Part shown: in pieces, positions 1-10,100 of the stretch
Layout of the letters: each line of letters starts with the position of its first letter
How positions within the stretch are numbered: the stretch's first letter is position 1
Assembly (NCBI RefSeq): GCF_000712075.1
Contig: NZ_JONW01000009.1
Coordinates: 248,001 to 312,000, forward strand
Origin: Caulobacter sp. UNC358MFTsu5.1
GTDB taxonomy: Bacteria > Pseudomonadota > Alphaproteobacteria > Caulobacterales > Caulobacteraceae
DNA length: 64,000 nt
Direction of reading: 5' to 3'
Notes under the pieces: generated by a model
The model's input: the letters and a program-made list of their open reading frames with translations, nothing else
Databases searched by the model: none
What the model was told of the DNA's origin: nothing
Translations under genes and position numbers: made by a program

Positions 1-3000
1 AACACCGGCAGGTGCTGCACGGCCTCCGACAACGGCATCTCTTCGGTCAGGGCGGCCTGCTGGGTCTCGATCCGGCTGAGCAGCGCGGGCGCCAGTCGCC
101 ACAGATAGGGTTGGGCCTGGCCCGAGCCGCCCGTCTGCGACGTTCCGGGCGGCGTCGTGAGCTTGGCGATCTCGTCCATCCCCGAGGTGTTCCACGGCGC
201 ATAGCTGGCGGCGGCGAACTGCTGGGGGGTGAGCGCCAGCGCGGGTTCCGGCGCCAGCGTCAGGTCGGGGCTCACCGTCGGGGCGCTGGGGTTGTAGCCG
301 TACTGCTTGGCCCAGGTCAGCACGACGTTCAGATTGGCCGCCGCCTGGGTCAGGTCGGTGTCGCCGCTGGCGTCGGGGGCGGTCGAACCGTTGATCTGCA
401 CCCAACCCAGGGCGGTCGCGTCCCGGGTCAGGGTGACCTTGTAGGACAAGCCGTAGCTGGTGACCGGGAACTGCTGGCCGGTCAGCTGGTAGAGGCCGTA
501 CTGGTCTTGGTTGTTCGGATAGAGGAACTTCGGCGACAGCGTCAGGCCGCTGTTGTTGGGCAGGCGCAGGCCCTGGAGCATGAAGCGCGAAACCATGCCG
601 GCGGTCTGGCCCACCGTCTCGCCCGCCGCCACGCCCTGGCTCAGCTGGTCGCCGGTCAGCAGGTCCAGGTTGGACAGATGGACCAGGGGCTCCTGCTTGA
701 GGTCGAAGATGTTGGCCAGGGCCAAGTTCTCCGACCGCGCCACGAACGCCGTCGTGCCCACGCCGAACCGGCCCAGCAGCGAACCCAGGGTGTCGCCAGC
801 GACGGTGGTGTAGACCACGGTCGGGATGATCAGCGGCGCCCCGGCCAGCAGCAGGGTGTTCAGGTCGTAGAGGCTGGATTGGGCCGCCAGGACGTCGATC
901 GAGACCTTCAGCGCCTGCGCCAGGCTATAGAAGCTGTCGCCGAGCGCCGTCGTGACGGACGCCCCGCCGATCGTGATCGTCACGCCGGCCTGCAGCAGGT
1001 TGACGGCGTTCTGGTTGCTGACGATCAGGGCCGCCGGGGTGGTCGTGTACTGCGTTCCGCTGAAGCGCGCGGCGATGGCCGACAGGGACTCGATGATCGT
1101 CGCCTTGGTCGTGTCGTCGACCCGCGTCTGGACGCTGGACGTGACTCCGTCGAAGTACAGCGTCCCGCCGACGGTGAGCGGGTTCTGCTGGTTGCCGTTG
1201 ACCAGGTCCTCGAAGGTGAAGCGCGGATTGAGCTCGCCCGTCTGGACGAAGGCCATGATCGCATTGAGGGAATCCCCCGGCCGCAGCACGTAGGGGAACG
1301 AGGCGTAGCAGTCGATCGCCGCCTGCAGCAGTTGCCGCGAGATCATGGCGAAGGCGTCTTCGAACAGCACCTGGGCCAGGGATTCCGGCGCCTGGTCCAC
1401 CGACAGCGCCTTGGGCGCCGGCGCGTTGACCTCGTTGTTCAGCGTCGCCGCCAGCTTGTTGAACTCGGCGATCACCGCCGTGCGATAGGCCGGCGTGATC
1501 GCGGTCCAGGCCTCGAAGTCGATGGTCACCGTGCTGCTGGGCGCGGTCGGCGACGGCACGGCCAGGCTCAGGCCCGGCATGACCGGGAAGATCACCGCCC
1601 CGGCCTTCAGCGCATCCTGCTGCGCCTGGCTGGGCGTGGTGACCAGGTTGACGGTGAAGTTGGACTTCAGGAACGTCAGGATGTCGGTCGCCGCCAGCGC
1701 CGGCTGCTGGTCGGGATCGGCCAGGACCGCCAGGATCTCCTTCAGCGTCGCGACGCTGACCGGGGTCTCGGCCAGGGCCGGGCCGTTCGGCGTGACCGGG
1801 TGGGACTCGATCACCCAGGGCAGCAGGGCGTCGCACAGGGCGGCGAACGAGGAGCCGGTCTTGTTGCCGTCCCCGGTCGCGGTCGGCGCGTCCATGGAGA
1901 ACAGGGTGACGAAGGCGCCCTGTTGGTTGGCCAGACTCAGCTGGCTCATGTCCGGCGCCAGCACGGTGAACTGCGGCGTCAGCACGATGGTCAGGGTGGG
2001 CAGCACATCGTCGGCGACGGCCGCGTCGACGACGGCGGAGGCCGAAAGGCTGGCCACGCGCGGCGACCCGCCGAACTGCAGCGCCACCCGGGCCGGACGC
2101 TCCAGCGCGCGGAGCGGCGCCGGGGCCTCGTCGAACGCCGCGAACATCAGCGAGCCGGTCTGCGGGTCCCACGGCGCGGTGCTGTTGGAACCGATCGTCA
2201 TGTCCTCCGAGATCGTCGTCGCGAAGGAGAAGCTGATGGAGAAGGAGAACAGGCCCAGATCGATCTTCACCGAGACCGACACCGAGACCGACGCCGACAC
2301 CGACATCGGGATGGCGCGATACGACTCGTAGGTGATCTGCAGCGCCAGGACGATCGACACATTCACGCTGGCCGAGATGATCGCGAAGTTGATCGTGCCG
2401 TAGAGCTTGCCCTGGATCCCGAACTGGCCCCGGAGCCAGAAGTAGTTGTCGGCCTGGACCTCCTTGCTGGCGCCGACCAGGGCGGCGCCGCCGGCCACCG
2501 TCACGGCGTTCGAGCCGTCATAGGGGTGCCAGGGCGCGAACACGCCCTGGATGATGCCGAAGAACGTGACCGAGAAGCCCGCCGAAAGGATGCCTTTGTC
2601 GATAGAATAGCCCAGGCCCATCTGCAGGCCGATGCCGAACTCGATCACCGGATCGAAGGTGCCCTTGTCGGTCTTGGGAATCTTGGTCGAGGTGGCGTTG
2701 CTGAGCTTGGAGAAATAGAAGCCGCCCGACCCCATCACCGGGAACGGGCCGACGATGGCCTGGATCGTGAACGATCCGGAGAAGTCCATGTTGTAGGGGA
2801 AGCCCAGGTCGAACGTGAAGTCGCCGTTGGTGTAGATGGCGATGCCGATGGTCGGCAGGGTGACGTTCAGGGCCCCGAAGTTCAGTTGCCGGATCGAGCC
2901 CGGCAGCACCAGGTCGAGCTGGTAGACACCGATCGTCGGCGTCACCTTCTTGTACATGATGTCGATGGCCAGGTCCTTGAGGACCGGGATCTTGTCGCCG

Positions 3001-5828
3001 TTGAAGCCCAGCCTCAGGCCATAGAGGTCCGGGTCGTTGAACACGACCATGACCTCGATCGAATAGAGATTGCTCTTGTCGTCGCCGACCCGGAACAGGC
3101 CGATGTCGGTGGCGATCAGCCAGTTGCTGTCGGCGTTGTAGCGCGGCTGCAGGGGCTGGGTGCTGGTGGGATCGACGGGATTGGCGCCGCCCGTGCCGGT
3201 GGACGGGACGTTCTCCAGCGACTTGATGACCGCCTGGGTGCTGCTCATGTCGCCGGCGTTGATCGACACGTGCTGGCCCAGGGCCAGCAGGCGCAGATCC
3301 AACAGCGCGTTCCCGCGGCCGGGCACCTCCGGCATCTTGGTGACGTCCTGACCCTTGGTCGGGTCCTTGCTCACCAGCGGCTGCCAGGCGGGATCCGACG
3401 CCAGCGACGGCGGCAGGGAGCCGGAGATCGAGAACAGGATTTTGCCGGTCTTGGGGTCGCGGGCGAAGTTGAAGCCGTCGATCACCATGAAGCCCAGATT
3501 GATCGGCGACGACAGCTTGTAGCCGGCGCTGACGGTGGTCGGCGCGTCGGCGGCCAGGTGGAAGGTCAGGAACAGCCCGTCCAGCGAGATCGAGTTCAGC
3601 ACCGCCCACGGACCCGACAGCGAGAAGTACGAGCGGCCGGTCAGCTGCACCAGCGAGGTGATCAGCGAGCCCAGGCTCCAGCCGTTCAGGGTGACGGTGA
3701 TGGTCTCGGCGGTGCTGTCGTAGGTGCCGGTGACGCCTTCCCACTGCACGGCCAGGGTCGAGCCCCCGGCGCTGCCGGGCTGGTTGAAGGCGTAGGCGAT
3801 CGAGACGGTCAGCCCCTGGACCGCCGCCACCGAGATCGTGCCCAGCACCGAGCCGGAGAACTCGGCCCCCGCGGGCCTGGAGCCGTCATAGGCCAGGGCC
3901 AGATTGGCCGTGCAGGCGATCGGCAGGCCCGGCAGGACGGTCGTCTCCCAGGTCAGGGCCCCGGAGATGTTGTACTTCGAGGCCGCGCCCGTGGCGGTGG
4001 GGATGATCGCCCCGACGGCGAAGCTGTCGACGATCAGGGTCTTGGGCAGGAAGTCCGGCAGGAAGCGGTCCAGGTCGGTGACCGCGAACAGCTCGCGCAG
4101 CAGCGAGCCCAGGTCCAGCGGCGCGGCCAGGGCGCTCTGCAGCCGCCACTGCGGCGAGGGCCCCGCCCCTTCGTAGGCGATCAGCATGTTCAGCGCGATC
4201 GGCCCGATCGCCATCAGCCCCGACATCGAGGCCGAATAGGTGGTGGCCGCCGGCTTGACGGGCGGCGGCTGGGTGGGCTGGGGTGTCTGGGCCGACAGCG
4301 CCATGCGCATGCCGTCCAGCCGGATCAGCGGCTGGCCGTTCCAGGTGATGATGTCGACGGTGACGTCCACCCCGAACGAGAAGGCGTAGCTGGTGTTGGG
4401 CGGATCGATCATCAGCTGCACGTCGCTGAAGATCACGGAAATCCCGTCCGGCATGTGCACCAGGCCGCCGGTGACGGCCGGCAGCAGGTTGGCCAGCGAG
4501 ACCTGGCCCTGGAACTCCGCCAGGATGACGAAGTCCTGGTCGATCGACAGCGCGAACAGGCCGCCGGGATTGCCCTGGTCGTCGGTGAAGACGTTGGGCA
4601 TGAAGGTGAAGGTGGTCTCGAACAGCAGGAGCTGGCGTGACACCCCGGTCGGGTTCAGCACGGTCCAGTGCAGGTCGAGCGAGGTGATGGTGAGATCGAA
4701 ATTGCCCGACGGGTCGTCGATCAGCTGGTAGCTGAACCCGTCGAGCGTTCCGATCGACACCGCCGTCGAGGTGATGGTCGGGATGGTCTGGCCCTTCGGC
4801 AGCACCGTCGAGACCTGCAGGCCCTTGAAGGCGACCTCGGTGAAGAAGCTCTGCAGCGGCGCCGGGACATAGGCGATGTAGTTGGTGTTGACCCCGGCGA
4901 TGGCGGCGATGTTCGCCGGCGTCAGCGGCGTGGAGCCTTCCGGCGGCGACAAGGCGATCGCGTAGTTGTTGGTCGCGCTCTGCATCAGCACCGTGAAGCC
5001 CAGCGCCAGCGGCGGCGAAGTGGTGGTCGTGACCACCCCGCCGAAGCTGTAGCTGATCGGCTGCTCGGGCGGCGGATCGTCCTCGTTCACCGGTTCCTCG
5101 GCCGGCGGCGCCGGATCGATCACGTAGCCGAAGAAGGGACCGCTGGCCTCCAGGAACAGGAAGGTGAAGGTGGCCGCCGACAGGGGGGCCGTCAGGTTCA
5201 TCACCGGGAACGGTGTGTCGTCGGTCACGGTCGAGGCGTCGAACGGTCCGGACATCACCAAGGGGTTGGGCACCGCCGCGCCCGTCAGGTTGGCGATCTG
5301 CAGGACGGTCTGGGCGTAGATGTCCAGCACCAGGGCGCCGGCGAAGGTCATGCCGGGCGTCAGGGGCACCGTGGCGCCGCCGGCCGCCGGCCAGCTGGCC
5401 GCGCCGGTCGCGGTGGAGAACAGGAAGCTGCTCTGACTGAAGTTCAGGCCGCTGAAGACCCCGCCCACCATGAACGGGAAGCCGGTGGCGAAGGTCCAGT
5501 TGGACAGGTCGGTGCGGATCTGCACCAGCAGGTCGCCGCCGGTCGCCGGCAGGGTGAAGGTCAGGGTGACCGAGGTCTGGCCCGCGGTGGCCCCGAACAG
5601 GCCGTTGGTCAGGCTGGCGGTGGTGATGGCGAAGCTGTCGCCCGCGACGGCGCCCACCTGCCCCTGCCCCACCGACAGCCCGGCGGCGTCGCCCAGGACG
5701 AAGGCCTGCTTGAGCAAGGCGTCGAAGCCCGGCGGCGGCGTCACCCCGTTGTCGGTCAGATAGGCGGCGTTCAGCACCACCGGCCAGGTGGCGGAGGCGA
5801 AGGCGGACTGTAGCGTCTGGAGTGACAA
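1..5828 (-). CDS. Giant beta-strand-rich protein with LysM-like segments (C-terminus beyond window)
   Basis: The frame is open from a TTG codon at 5828 to the window edge (at least 1942 residues), so the C-terminus is missing. TTG is chosen because an AGGGGG ribosome site lies just upstream and the preceding gene stops at 5838. There is no signal peptide. The first ~1250 residues are mostly alternating polar/hydrophobic stretches typical of long amphipathic beta-strands, including an (SV)n run near residue 1180. Three LysM-like segments (GDSL/GDS/GDTL motifs) occur around residues 1513, 1628-1666 and 1673-1693. LysM modules generally bind peptidoglycan or chitin; whether these degenerate copies do is unknown. 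It is the last visible gene of a five-gene minus-strand operon. The overall family is not recognised; secreted surface protein, toxin carrier or lipid-binding scaffold are all possible. Confidence 0.82.
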   Translation of the reverse strand, partial: MSLQTLQSAFASATWPVVLNAAYLTDNGVTPPPGFDALLKQAFVLGDAAGLSVGQGQVGAVAGDSFAITTASLTNGLFGATAGQTSVTLTFTLPATGGDLLVQIRTDLSNWTFATGFPFMVGGVFSGLNFSQSSFLFSTATGAASWPAAGGATVPLTPGMTFAGALVLDIYAQTVLQIANLTGAAVPNPLVMSGPFDASTVTDDTPFPVMNLTAPLSAATFTFLFLEASGPFFGYVIDPAPPAEEPVNEDDPPPEQPISYSFGGVVTTTTSPPLALGFTVLMQSATNNYAIALSPPEGSTPLTPANIAAIAGVNTNYIAYVPAPLQSFFTEVAFKGLQVSTVLPKGQTIPTITSTAVSIGTLDGFSYQLIDDPSGNFDLTITSLDLHWTVLNPTGVSRQLLLFETTFTFMPNVFTDDQGNPGGLFALSIDQDFVILAEFQGQVSLANLLPAVTGGLVHMPDGISVIFSDVQLMIDPPNTSYAFSFGVDVTVDIITWNGQPLIRLDGMRMALSAQTPQPTQPPPVKPAATTYSASMSGLMAIGPIALNMLIAYEGAGPSPQWRLQSALAAPLDLGSLLRELFAVTDLDRFLPDFLPKTLIVDSFAVGAIIPTATGAASKYNISGALTWETTVLPGLPIACTANLALAYDGSRPAGAEFSGSVLGTISVAAVQGLTVSIAYAFNQPGSAGGSTLAVQWEGVTGTYDSTAETITVTLNGWSLGSLITSLVQLTGRSYFSLSGPWAVLNSISLDGLFLTFHLAADAPTTVSAGYKLSSPINLGFMVIDGFNFARDPKTGKILFSISGSLPPSLASDPAWQPLVSKDPTKGQDVTKMPEVPGRGNALLDLRLLALGQHVSINAGDMSSTQAVIKSLENVPSTGTGGANPVDPTSTQPLQPRYNADSNWLIATDIGLFRVGDDKSNLYSIEVMVVFNDPDLYGLRLGFNGDKIPVLKDLAIDIMYKKVTPTIGVYQLDLVLPGSIRQLNFGALNVTLPTIGIAIYTNGDFTFDLGFPYNMDFSGSFTIQAIVGPFPVMGSGGFYFSKLSNATSTKIPKTDKGTFDPVIEFGIGLQMGLGYSIDKGILSAGFSVTFFGIIQGVFAPWHPYDGSNAVTVAGGAALVGASKEVQADNYFWLRGQFGIQGKLYGTINFAIISASVNVSIVLALQITYESYRAIPMSVSASVSVSVSVKIDLGLFSFSISFSFATTISEDMTIGSNSTAPWDPQTGSLMFAAFDEAPAPLRALERPARVALQFGGSPRVASLSASAVVDAAVADDVLPTLTIVLTPQFTVLAPDMSQLSLANQQGAFVTLFSMDAPTATGDGNKTGSSFAALCDALLPWVIESHPVTPNGPALAETPVSVATLKEILAVLADPDQQPALAATDILTFLKSNFTVNLVTTPSQAQQDALKAGAVIFPVMPGLSLAVPSPTAPSSTVTIDFEAWTAITPAYRTAVIAEFNKLAATLNNEVNAPAPKALSVDQAPESLAQVLFEDAFAMISRQLLQAAIDCYASFPYVLRPGDSLNAIMAFVQTGELNPRFTFEDLVNGNQQNPLTVGGTLYFDGVTSSVQTRVDDTTKATIIESLSAIAARFSGTQYTTTPAALIVSNQNAVNLLQAGVTITIGGASVTTALGDSFYSLAQALKVSIDVLAAQSSLYDLNTLLLAGAPLIIPTVVYTTVAGDTLGSLLGRFGVGTTAFVARSENLALANIFDLKQEPLVHLSNLDLLTGDQLSQGVAAGETVGQTAGMVSRFMLQGLRLPNNSGLTLSPKFLYPNNQDQYGLYQLTGQQFPVTSYGLSYKVTLTRDATALGWVQINGSTAPDASGDTDLTQAAANLNVVLTWAKQYGYNPSAPTVSPDLTLAPEPALALTPQQFAAASYAPWNTSGMDEIAKLTTPPGTSQTGGSGQAQPYLWRLAPALLSRIETQQAALTEEMPLSEAVQHLPV
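2269..2307. repeat. Hexanucleotide-like tandem repeat inside the giant gene
   Basis: Units alternating ACCGAG and ACCGAC (plus strand) encode an (SV)n dipeptide run on the minus strand. Unit changes would be in frame and alter only strand length. Confidence 0.6.
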
Positions 5829-5837
5829 AGCCGCCCC

Positions 5838-7142
5838 CTATCCGTTGAAGAACAAAGGAAGATGGTCGCTGGTGCTGCGGATCTTTCCGTAGACGTCCCA
5901 GCCGAGGAACCAGCCGCGGACGCCCTTCGCCACGTTGAACTGGGGGGCGACATCGGGCGCCGGCCCGTTCGGCGCCATCCACTGCGGGTTCAGTCCCGCC
6001 CAGTACCAGTTCACGTCTCGGACGAAGGGCTCGGTTCCCTGCGGGACGCCCCCCGGATCCGCCCCGGCGTTGTCGTAGGGCGAGCCGACGACGCCGTTAA
6101 CGATCGTCAGTTCCGGCGCCGCGGGCAGGCCGCCGGCTCCGGCCAGGTACAGCACGTTGTCGATCGACTCGTTGGCCGAGCCGCGACTGTCGCCGGTGTA
6201 GAAATAGCTGGGATAGTAGGCGACCGACGCGGTCTTGCTCCAGCAACGGGCGTTGCCCCTCGGCCGCATATGCGTGGCGAAGTAGCCGCTGTAGCCGAGC
6301 AGCGGGTTCGGCGGCGCCCCGGCCGGCTCCAGCGCCACCGTGTACGGATTGGCCAGGCCGGTGAACGGGGCGTAGCAGTTGGTGTAGGTGCTGTCGGCCA
6401 CGCGCAGCAGCGCCAGATTGAAATCGCCCAGCACCAGCCGCAACTCGTTCGCCGCTCCGGCGGAATTGATCGCCGCCATGGTCGTCATGGTCTGCAGGAA
6501 GGCGGTCGCCCCCGCGAAATTGGCCGGCGCGTGCACCGCGAAGATGTTGATGGTCCGCCCGCCCGCGTCGAGGAAGGTGGTCTGATAGGGATGGCGCACA
6601 TCGACGCCGAAATTGACGTTGGCCGGCGGCATGCCGACCAGACCGGGGAACTCCACCCGGGCGGCGCTGTAGTTCGCGACAGGCAGGCAGTTGTTCCAGG
6701 GCGCGGGATAGGCCTGGGCCATCGGCACCGCCAGGTTCGGCACGGTCGGACCGATCCCGCCGTTCCACTGGTCCGGCCCCGTGAAGGTGACGCGGTCGGC
6801 GCGGAAGAAGACCGCGACGGCCTCCTTGTTGCCCGTGATCAGGGGCGGGACCAGGCACCAGTTCGCGTCCAGGACCCGCAGGCTGCCCAGCAGCGCCAGA
6901 ACGCCGGTCGCGCCGCCGCCGCCGCACAGGACGCCGCGGTTGTTGTTGTAGGGCGTCTCGATTTCGACGACGACGAAGATGTCCGGGTCCATCTCCGTCA
7001 CGTGCCGGGAGATGTAGGTGAGGCGTTGGGCCGAGGAGAGGTCGACCTTGATCGCCCCGCCCCTCTGGCGCTTCTTGGCGCTGGGGTTCTGGATCTTGTT
7101 GATCGCGAAGTTCTCGATGTTCCAGTACAGGACCCGGGTCAT
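5838..7142 (-). CDS. Endonuclease/exonuclease/phosphatase (DNase I-fold) family protein
   Basis: This 434-residue protein carries the ordered EEP signatures: WNIENF at the N-terminus (Asn8), VVVEIE (Glu60/Glu62), a VHAPAN histidine (His204), LGDFN (Asp240, Asn242), SIDNV (Asp328) and C-terminal TSDHLPL (Asp426-His427). Family members are metal-dependent phosphodiesterases acting on DNA, RNA, phosphoinositides or sphingomyelin, so the substrate cannot be told from motifs. It is longer than ExoIII (about 270 aa) because of loops around residues 130-190 and 255-400. No signal peptide is seen. Its ATG overlaps the stop of the 1178-aa gene (ATGA), and the giant gene starts 9 bp after its stop, so all three are probably co-translated. 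The setting inside a beta-rich protein operon hints at an effector role, which is inference. Confidence 0.85.
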   Translation of the reverse strand: MTRVLYWNIENFAINKIQNPSAKKRQRGGAIKVDLSSAQRLTYISRHVTEMDPDIFVVVEIETPYNNNRGVLCGGGGATGVLALLGSLRVLDANWCLVPPLITGNKEAVAVFFRADRVTFTGPDQWNGGIGPTVPNLAVPMAQAYPAPWNNCLPVANYSAARVEFPGLVGMPPANVNFGVDVRHPYQTTFLDAGGRTINIFAVHAPANFAGATAFLQTMTTMAAINSAGAANELRLVLGDFNLALLRVADSTYTNCYAPFTGLANPYTVALEPAGAPPNPLLGYSGYFATHMRPRGNARCWSKTASVAYYPSYFYTGDSRGSANESIDNVLYLAGAGGLPAAPELTIVNGVVGSPYDNAGADPGGVPQGTEPFVRDVNWYWAGLNPQWMAPNGPAPDVAPQFNVAKGVRGWFLGWDVYGKIRSTSDHLPLFFNG

Positions 7143-10100
7143 GCCGAAACTCCCTCGACGAGCGCGGTCGACTTGCCCTGGTCCTCGATCAGGGCGCCGT
7201 ACCAGCCCAAGGCGCCCTTCCCGTCCGGCGAACCGAACACGAACAGGTCGATGCTCGATCCCGACGGCAGCTTGGCGATGCCCAGGAAACTGAGCGAGAT
7301 GTCGCTGAGCCTCAGGGTGAAGGCGTCGGCCCCGCCGCCGGCCACCGGGGCCAGCGACAGCGAGATGGTGTCGACCTTCAGGTTGACGACGCCCTGCAGG
7401 CTGAAGGCGCTGGCGCCGGGCGCCGCGCCGGGCAATTGCAGCCCGGCGAAGGCGGCGTAGCTGGTCGCGCTCTGCGGGGTCTGCGGGCTCCAGGCCATCA
7501 GCAGGGTCGAGTTAAAGCCCGCCGCCGAGGCCAGCGCTCCGGGACCGCCCATGTTGATCAGGCACGAGACGCCGTACCAGGCCTGGGTCACCGCCGTCTG
7601 AGGCGGCGCGCCCTCGTCCAGCACCACGGGCAGGAAGCCCCGCGCGGCGGGCGTCGTGCCGGCCGCCGACACCAGGAACGCCTGCGGCTGCAATGTCAGG
7701 CCCGACACTAGGCTGCCCGCGCGCAGCACGCTGTTGGCCAGGTCGAACGCCAGGTTGTCCTCGACGATCGTGTAGGTGGTCACGTTGGGGCTCGCCACGG
7801 GCGAGGACATGTCGATGTGCAGGTTCGAGAACATCAGGCCGCCGGTGGCGGTGGCCGCCGGGGCGTCGGCCGCCATGCCGTAGGACATCAGGTCGAACGC
7901 CGTGTCCTGCTGGCTCATCAGGACGGCGAAGTTGAAGCTGCCCGAGATCAGGATGCGGCTCAGGATGCTGGGCGGTGTCCCGTTGTCGTTGTTGGTCAGG
8001 GTGTTGAACACGACCTTCGAGACCAGGACCGAGCGCAGCACGTTGCTGTCGGTGACCATCACGGTCGGCAGGTCGCTCTCGAACAGGTAGGTCCCCTGCC
8101 CGCCCTCGCTCTGGTAGTAGCCGGTCAGGACCACGCTGTTGGCCGCCTGGCGCGTGGCGTTGAAGAACGAGGCGGTGACCTTCGAGCCGAACAGCACGTT
8201 GGTCGTGACCTGGACGTGGCTGCGGAAGTCGACCAGGGCGCTGTTCTCGAACAGGCTCTGCAGCTGCAGCACCGTGAAGTTGTAGGCGCCCGACGACGGC
8301 AGGGCCAGGGGCAAGGTGGGCGGCGCCCCGCCGGCCACGCTCTGGGCGAAGGCGGGCAGCTGATAGTCCACCAGACCGAACAGGCTGCTGGCGCCCGGGA
8401 TCTTCAGGGTGGTTCCGTCATAGCTGACCGGGCTGACCGAGACGCCGAAATGGTGGGCGCGGAAGTTGGTGAAGTTGATCCCGGCCGCCAGGCCCGCCAG
8501 CTGCGGCGGCAGGTCGGTCGGATTGATGTCGGCGCCCAGCACCAGGATGCCCCGCCATTCGGAGCTGGTGACGATGCTGGCGAAGTTGGCGTAGAGCGTG
8601 TTGCCGCCCTCGGCGGCCTTAAGCGCGATGTCGATATACTGCCTCAGGGCCTGGGACAGCACGGCGACGCCGATATTGGGATCGGGGTTGGAGAAGTCGT
8701 CCGGGTCGGTCCACGCGCTGGGCTTGTCGACCAGGTCGCTCAGCGTCCCCTCGCAGAACTTCATGATCATGACGTTGCTGACGTTGGACGAGCCGGACTT
8801 GGCGCCGACATTGGCCTCCATCTTCCAGCCGGCGATGTCGACGACGTTGGCGAACTGGCCCAGGTGCGTGGGGTTGGTGATGACCGCGAACAGCTGGTTG
8901 GTCTGGAACAGGCCCTGCAGCACCGCGTCGACGTTCCGGAACGACATCTGGGAGGTGGGTTCGCCCAGGTCGTTGGACTGGGCCAGGATCACCGCCTCGT
9001 AGTTGGCGTGGCCGCCGCTCTGGTCCAGCTGGGCCAGCAGCCCCTGCGGCGTCGTGCCGTTCGGGACGATGGGCGTGTCGGCGGCCGCGCCCAGAGCCGC
9101 CAGCTGGGTGGCGCGAAGCGCCTTGGCGGCATGGACCTGGCCCCGCGCCAGGCTCTGCAGGGCGTTGCGGCGCGTGGCGCTGAGGACCTTGCTCTCGTAC
9201 TCGCCCCACCCGGCGACGGGGATGGCGCCCGAGGCGCCGGCCCAGGCGACGATCGGGAAATCGACGGTGCCGATGGGCGTGGTCGGCCGCAGGGCTCCGG
9301 CGACCGTCTTGCTGTTCCCGCTGAACGCCCCGCCCGGGCCGTAGAGGGCGTTGCCCTGGGGCTGGGCGCTGTAGGTCGGCGGGTCCCCCTGTCCGGGGAC
9401 CACCTGCGCCCAGCTGGTGATGTAGGTCGGGGGATCGGTGACCGGCAGCGTCGGCTGGGCCTTGCCGGTGGTCGGGTTGGCGATGTCCGACGGCGGCAGG
9501 GGGAACTGCGGCGTGTAGGCCGGGGAAATCCCGACGAACCGCAGCGCGTCCACCGACGCCGCGCCGACCGGACCCAGGGCGAAGTTCTCGGTGCCGGCTA
9601 GGCCGGGGATCAGGACCACGGCCCCGCTCGCCCCCGCCGCGCCGGTCAGGTAGTCGCCCGCCACGGTCATGTAGACGTTCGCCTGGACCGGCAGGAGGTT
9701 GGCCCCGATCTGCAGCGGACCGACGGGCTGGAAGATGAATCCCCCGTCCTGGGGCGTCGGGCCGGTCGGGAGGGCGGCGGCGCTGCGCGGCGTCAGCGTC
9801 ACGGGGTCGTTGTTGACCGTTCGGAACAGGCTGGCCAGGGCCGAGGTCCCCGGGGCCGCGGCGACGATCGTGCGATAGATCCCCATCGCCGGGTTCGAGG
9901 CCGGGCCCGTGCACAGCGGGTCGAGCGGGTCGAACGCCGCCACGTAGCCGAGACTGGGCGTATTGGTCACGTCCAGGAGCTCGAACTGCTGCACCACGTC
10001 GCCGCCCGAGGCCTGGCCATAGGCGTACTGCATGCCGATCAGGAAGCCGCCGAGCTGGCTGGAGACGGTCATGCCGCCCTCCAGCACGAAGCAGCCGGAC

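Noticed and set aside
12..4640. A 1542-codon open frame on the plus strand
   Set aside because: It is the antisense of the giant minus-strand gene, is extremely Arg/Gly/Gln-rich, and has no ribosome site. Codon-aligned antisense frames in GC-rich DNA stay open by chance.
5838..7142. Cytolethal distending toxin CdtB identity for the EEP protein
   Set aside because: The DNase I-fold motifs are shared by many enzymes, there is no signal peptide and no CdtA/CdtC-like lectin subunit could be confirmed. Only the superfamily is supported.
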